DNA of 64,000 nucleotides from Enoplosus armatus (taxonomy: Eukaryota > Chordata > Actinopteri > Centrarchiformes > Enoplosidae). Numbering within the stretch: position 1 is the stretch's first letter; each line of letters begins with the position of its first letter. This document shows, one piece after another, positions 61,587 to 64,000 of the stretch. The translations under genes and the position numbers were made by a program. The notes below the pieces were generated by a model that was given only the letters and a program-made list of their open reading frames with translations, had not been told where the DNA came from and searched no databases. The stretch is taken from the NCBI RefSeq assembly GCF_043641665.1, contig NC_092181.1:17955463-18019462 (forward strand). Reading direction: 5' to 3'.

Positions 61587-64000
61587 AAGCTATAGCTGCT
61601 GGCTATAGCATCACGTGTGCCATACAGATACAAGATAGATAGGAGTAGTCTAACTATAAAAGTTAAACGACTACTTGTTTTCAATCACAATTCATGTAAA
61701 TGGTCGATGTTCACGAAACATTTTTTCTCAGAATAGCTCAAGATTGGTACTGTTCAGGAGTAATTTCCTGAACAATATCAAGCCCTTTCTCTTACTTTAG
61801 ATGTTCAATTTTAAACCAACATTTTTGCTGTCTATACGCAAAATTTTAGTCTGGTTTTGTCCCCTCTTTCTATAATCTCCTCAGTATTCCCAAGATACAT
61901 TACAGAACAGTTGCTAGGAATGGCACATTCCATAATATCCTTTACAATTGTATTTTTATTATCCCAGAAAGCTTTTCCTTCTGTGCAACTCCAGATAACG
62001 TGAGCGCGGTTTGCCTCCAGGTCACCACGGTTGTTGTCGGCTTTTGATTTAGGGTGTGATGAAAAAAAGGGGTATTTCTGAAGGCAGTGCAGACTTTCAT
62101 TTTATTTTCATGTGGTAAAAGCAATGGTAAAAGTGCATCTGTGCACATTTCTATCCTCTGCCAGGTAAAATATGTGGTGAGCCGCCTTATTCATCACAGG
62201 CCCCACCTGTAGTTAAAAAACGAGTTTTCTTGGAGGAGGGAGGTGGGTAGTTAGGCAGGGTATTCGGGGAACGCCTTGTTTTTGTTTTTCATTACAAGAG
62301 AGGGAGAGAGGGGGGAGCGGGGTGCAAGATGGTTGCCCATTGGCTCAAGTTACCCTTTGGATGATGTGTATGGAGCCCTGCCTAGTGCAGCTGAGCACAC
62401 TGCACTCAAAGAGGCCTTTTTTCAACGCAAGAGAAAGTCATCCACCAGCTCGGACCCCGCTCCCTTCCAAAAAAACACTCCTCTCCCCCCTCGGCTGCAG
62501 ACCCCCAGCTCCTTCCTGCCCGCTTCCCCTGGCCGCAGTCCAAGTGCTTCATGTGGCTCGACTGGGGCAGGTTGGAGGTGGGCCCCCGCCCCTCTCCTCA
62601 GAAGACACTTGTTTTCCAGTGGGACGAGGGTGTGTTGGTGTTGGCAGGGTGGAGCAGAGGGGTGGAGGGGTTCAACTGATGGGGTGGGGCGGGGGGTGGA
62701 ATTGCCCCTTGGGAGAGGAGGAAATAAAAGAACGAGAGCACTTTCACACGCCCTATTTTTGGGAACGCCTGTATGCACCTGTAGAGAGGTGGAGATGGTT
62801 TGAAGGGCACTTTTGCTAATCTTTTTAATATATATTTTAAAATGCCGCTGCATTTTTCATGGCTGCAGACAAATCCCCAGATATTAAAGATGCAACTATC
62901 ATTTAGGATTTTGGATTATCATGTTTAGTCCCTGAGACTCTCTTGTTGCCCGCAGGCCGTCTCTGGCTGACCTCTAAACGAAACAGACGGGGCTAGTGAG
63001 AGGGTCTTACTTTATGTGAATAACACAGGCGACACCCTTCCTGAAAAAGAAACAGGGAAAAGACTGTGTGTGTGTGTGCATGTGTAAAGAGTATGCTCTT
63101 GTGTACTAGCTGTGTTATCCTGCGTGCTGGGCTCTGCAGCCGGCCCTAGAGAGCTTCATTTCTCTGATTAGGTTTATTGTGGTTGCAGCGATGGCCAGTG
63201 GAGACCTTGCATTGTTGGAGTTTGTTTACCGTTCAGACAGGGTTAGCCAAAGGAACGGGAGAAAAGGGGGAAGGCTAGCTCAGAACAAAGAAACGGTTCA
63301 TGGACAAGCTTGACTAATGGACGCTTGAAAGGCCTTTATGAACAAATTTGAATGGACCAAGGACAGACAGGGGAGGTAATCTGCTGATAAAAATGTTGTG
63401 AATAAAAGCTGACTGTTCATTGAAATAACACACAATATCCACGCAAAGTCAGTCAGCGTCCACGCAGAGATGGACTTCTTGCCACAATCACTGACTTAAA
63501 CGTCCAAATGCTGCACCCAGTGAGCTGTTTACTTGTGGATCCAGGGTTGTTGGCCTGCAGGGCTTTGGCAAGGATGCAGGGTTTTCCGGGGCCACAGTTT
63601 GAGTGACCAGAACAGATGAGAAACTTCTCATGGCCTTCATTTTGGTCAGTAATGATTTTTGCACCCGGTGACTGTGGGGTTTAAGGACTCTCCCTTAGTT
63701 TTAGGGTATAGCAGGATTTCCATGTGGTGAAATAGGCAGCTGAGACGGACAGTGGTAATGCACCACTAGACAATACACAGTTACATTTAGGTCAGTATGT
63801 TGCACTGAGGCATTCTGCACGTACATTAGTAACAGTGAGTAGTCGCGATTGTGCAATGCAAGTATGTTTTTGTGAATATACAGCCAAACTTAAACTTAAC
63901 CAAATTTAGTTACACAGGCAGGCAAAACCCAAAAGGCTTAAAATAAATGTACTTTTTCTAAAAGCAGGAAAGTCCATGAACACTGGCTGTATGATACGAC

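Overview
The window looks like teleost fish nuclear DNA. Coding sequence sits in short exons with GT/AG introns and open reading frames match vertebrate families. The spacers are full of (CA)n/(TG)n microsatellites and of interspersed repeats that I recognise as typical of ray-finned fish. There is no bacterial-style gene packing, rRNA, tRNA or CRISPR. Long ORFs on CA/TG tracts are low-complexity artefacts.

Layout, left to right. (1) 478-12889, minus strand: eight coding exons of a pdcd4 gene (translation inhibitor with MA3 domains). It runs off the left edge, so the C-terminal ~100 residues are missing. Its first exon lies in a CpG-containing promoter region around 12.85-13.5 kb. (2) 13.5-19.6 kb: AT-rich DNA, probably spacer plus a long 3' UTR of the next gene, carrying a (CA)n tract and a 338-bp inverted-repeat element. 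(3) 19624-26894, minus strand: wbp1 (WW-domain-binding protein 1), six coding exons, 527 residues, with an NF-Y box in its promoter. (4) 31298-34253, minus strand: a three-exon, 92-codon gene that I do not recognise, put together here from matching splice phases. (5) 34.3-46.8 kb: no convincing gene; microsatellites and repeats. (6) 47237-51575, plus strand: the first three coding exons of mxd4 (MAX dimerisation protein 4), behind a promoter with four CCAAT boxes. The remaining exons must lie beyond the right edge, so intron 3 is at least 12.4 kb and fills the rest of the window, including a 208-bp TG/TGCG tract.

The genes do not form a pathway. pdcd4 acts on eIF4A in translation, wbp1 is a membrane adaptor for WW-domain proteins, and mxd4 is a MAX-partner transcriptional repressor. 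The linkage is more informative as genome history. In human, PDCD4 lies near MXI1 (10q25), WBP1 near MXD1 and ADD2 (2p13), and MXD4 near ADD1 (4p16). The window therefore looks like a mixed remnant of one ancestral MXD/ADD/WBP1/PDCD4 paralogy block. The main candidates for something new are the unrecognised small gene, a second orphan in-frame exon at 28.4 kb, and the altered phosphodegron region of this pdcd4.
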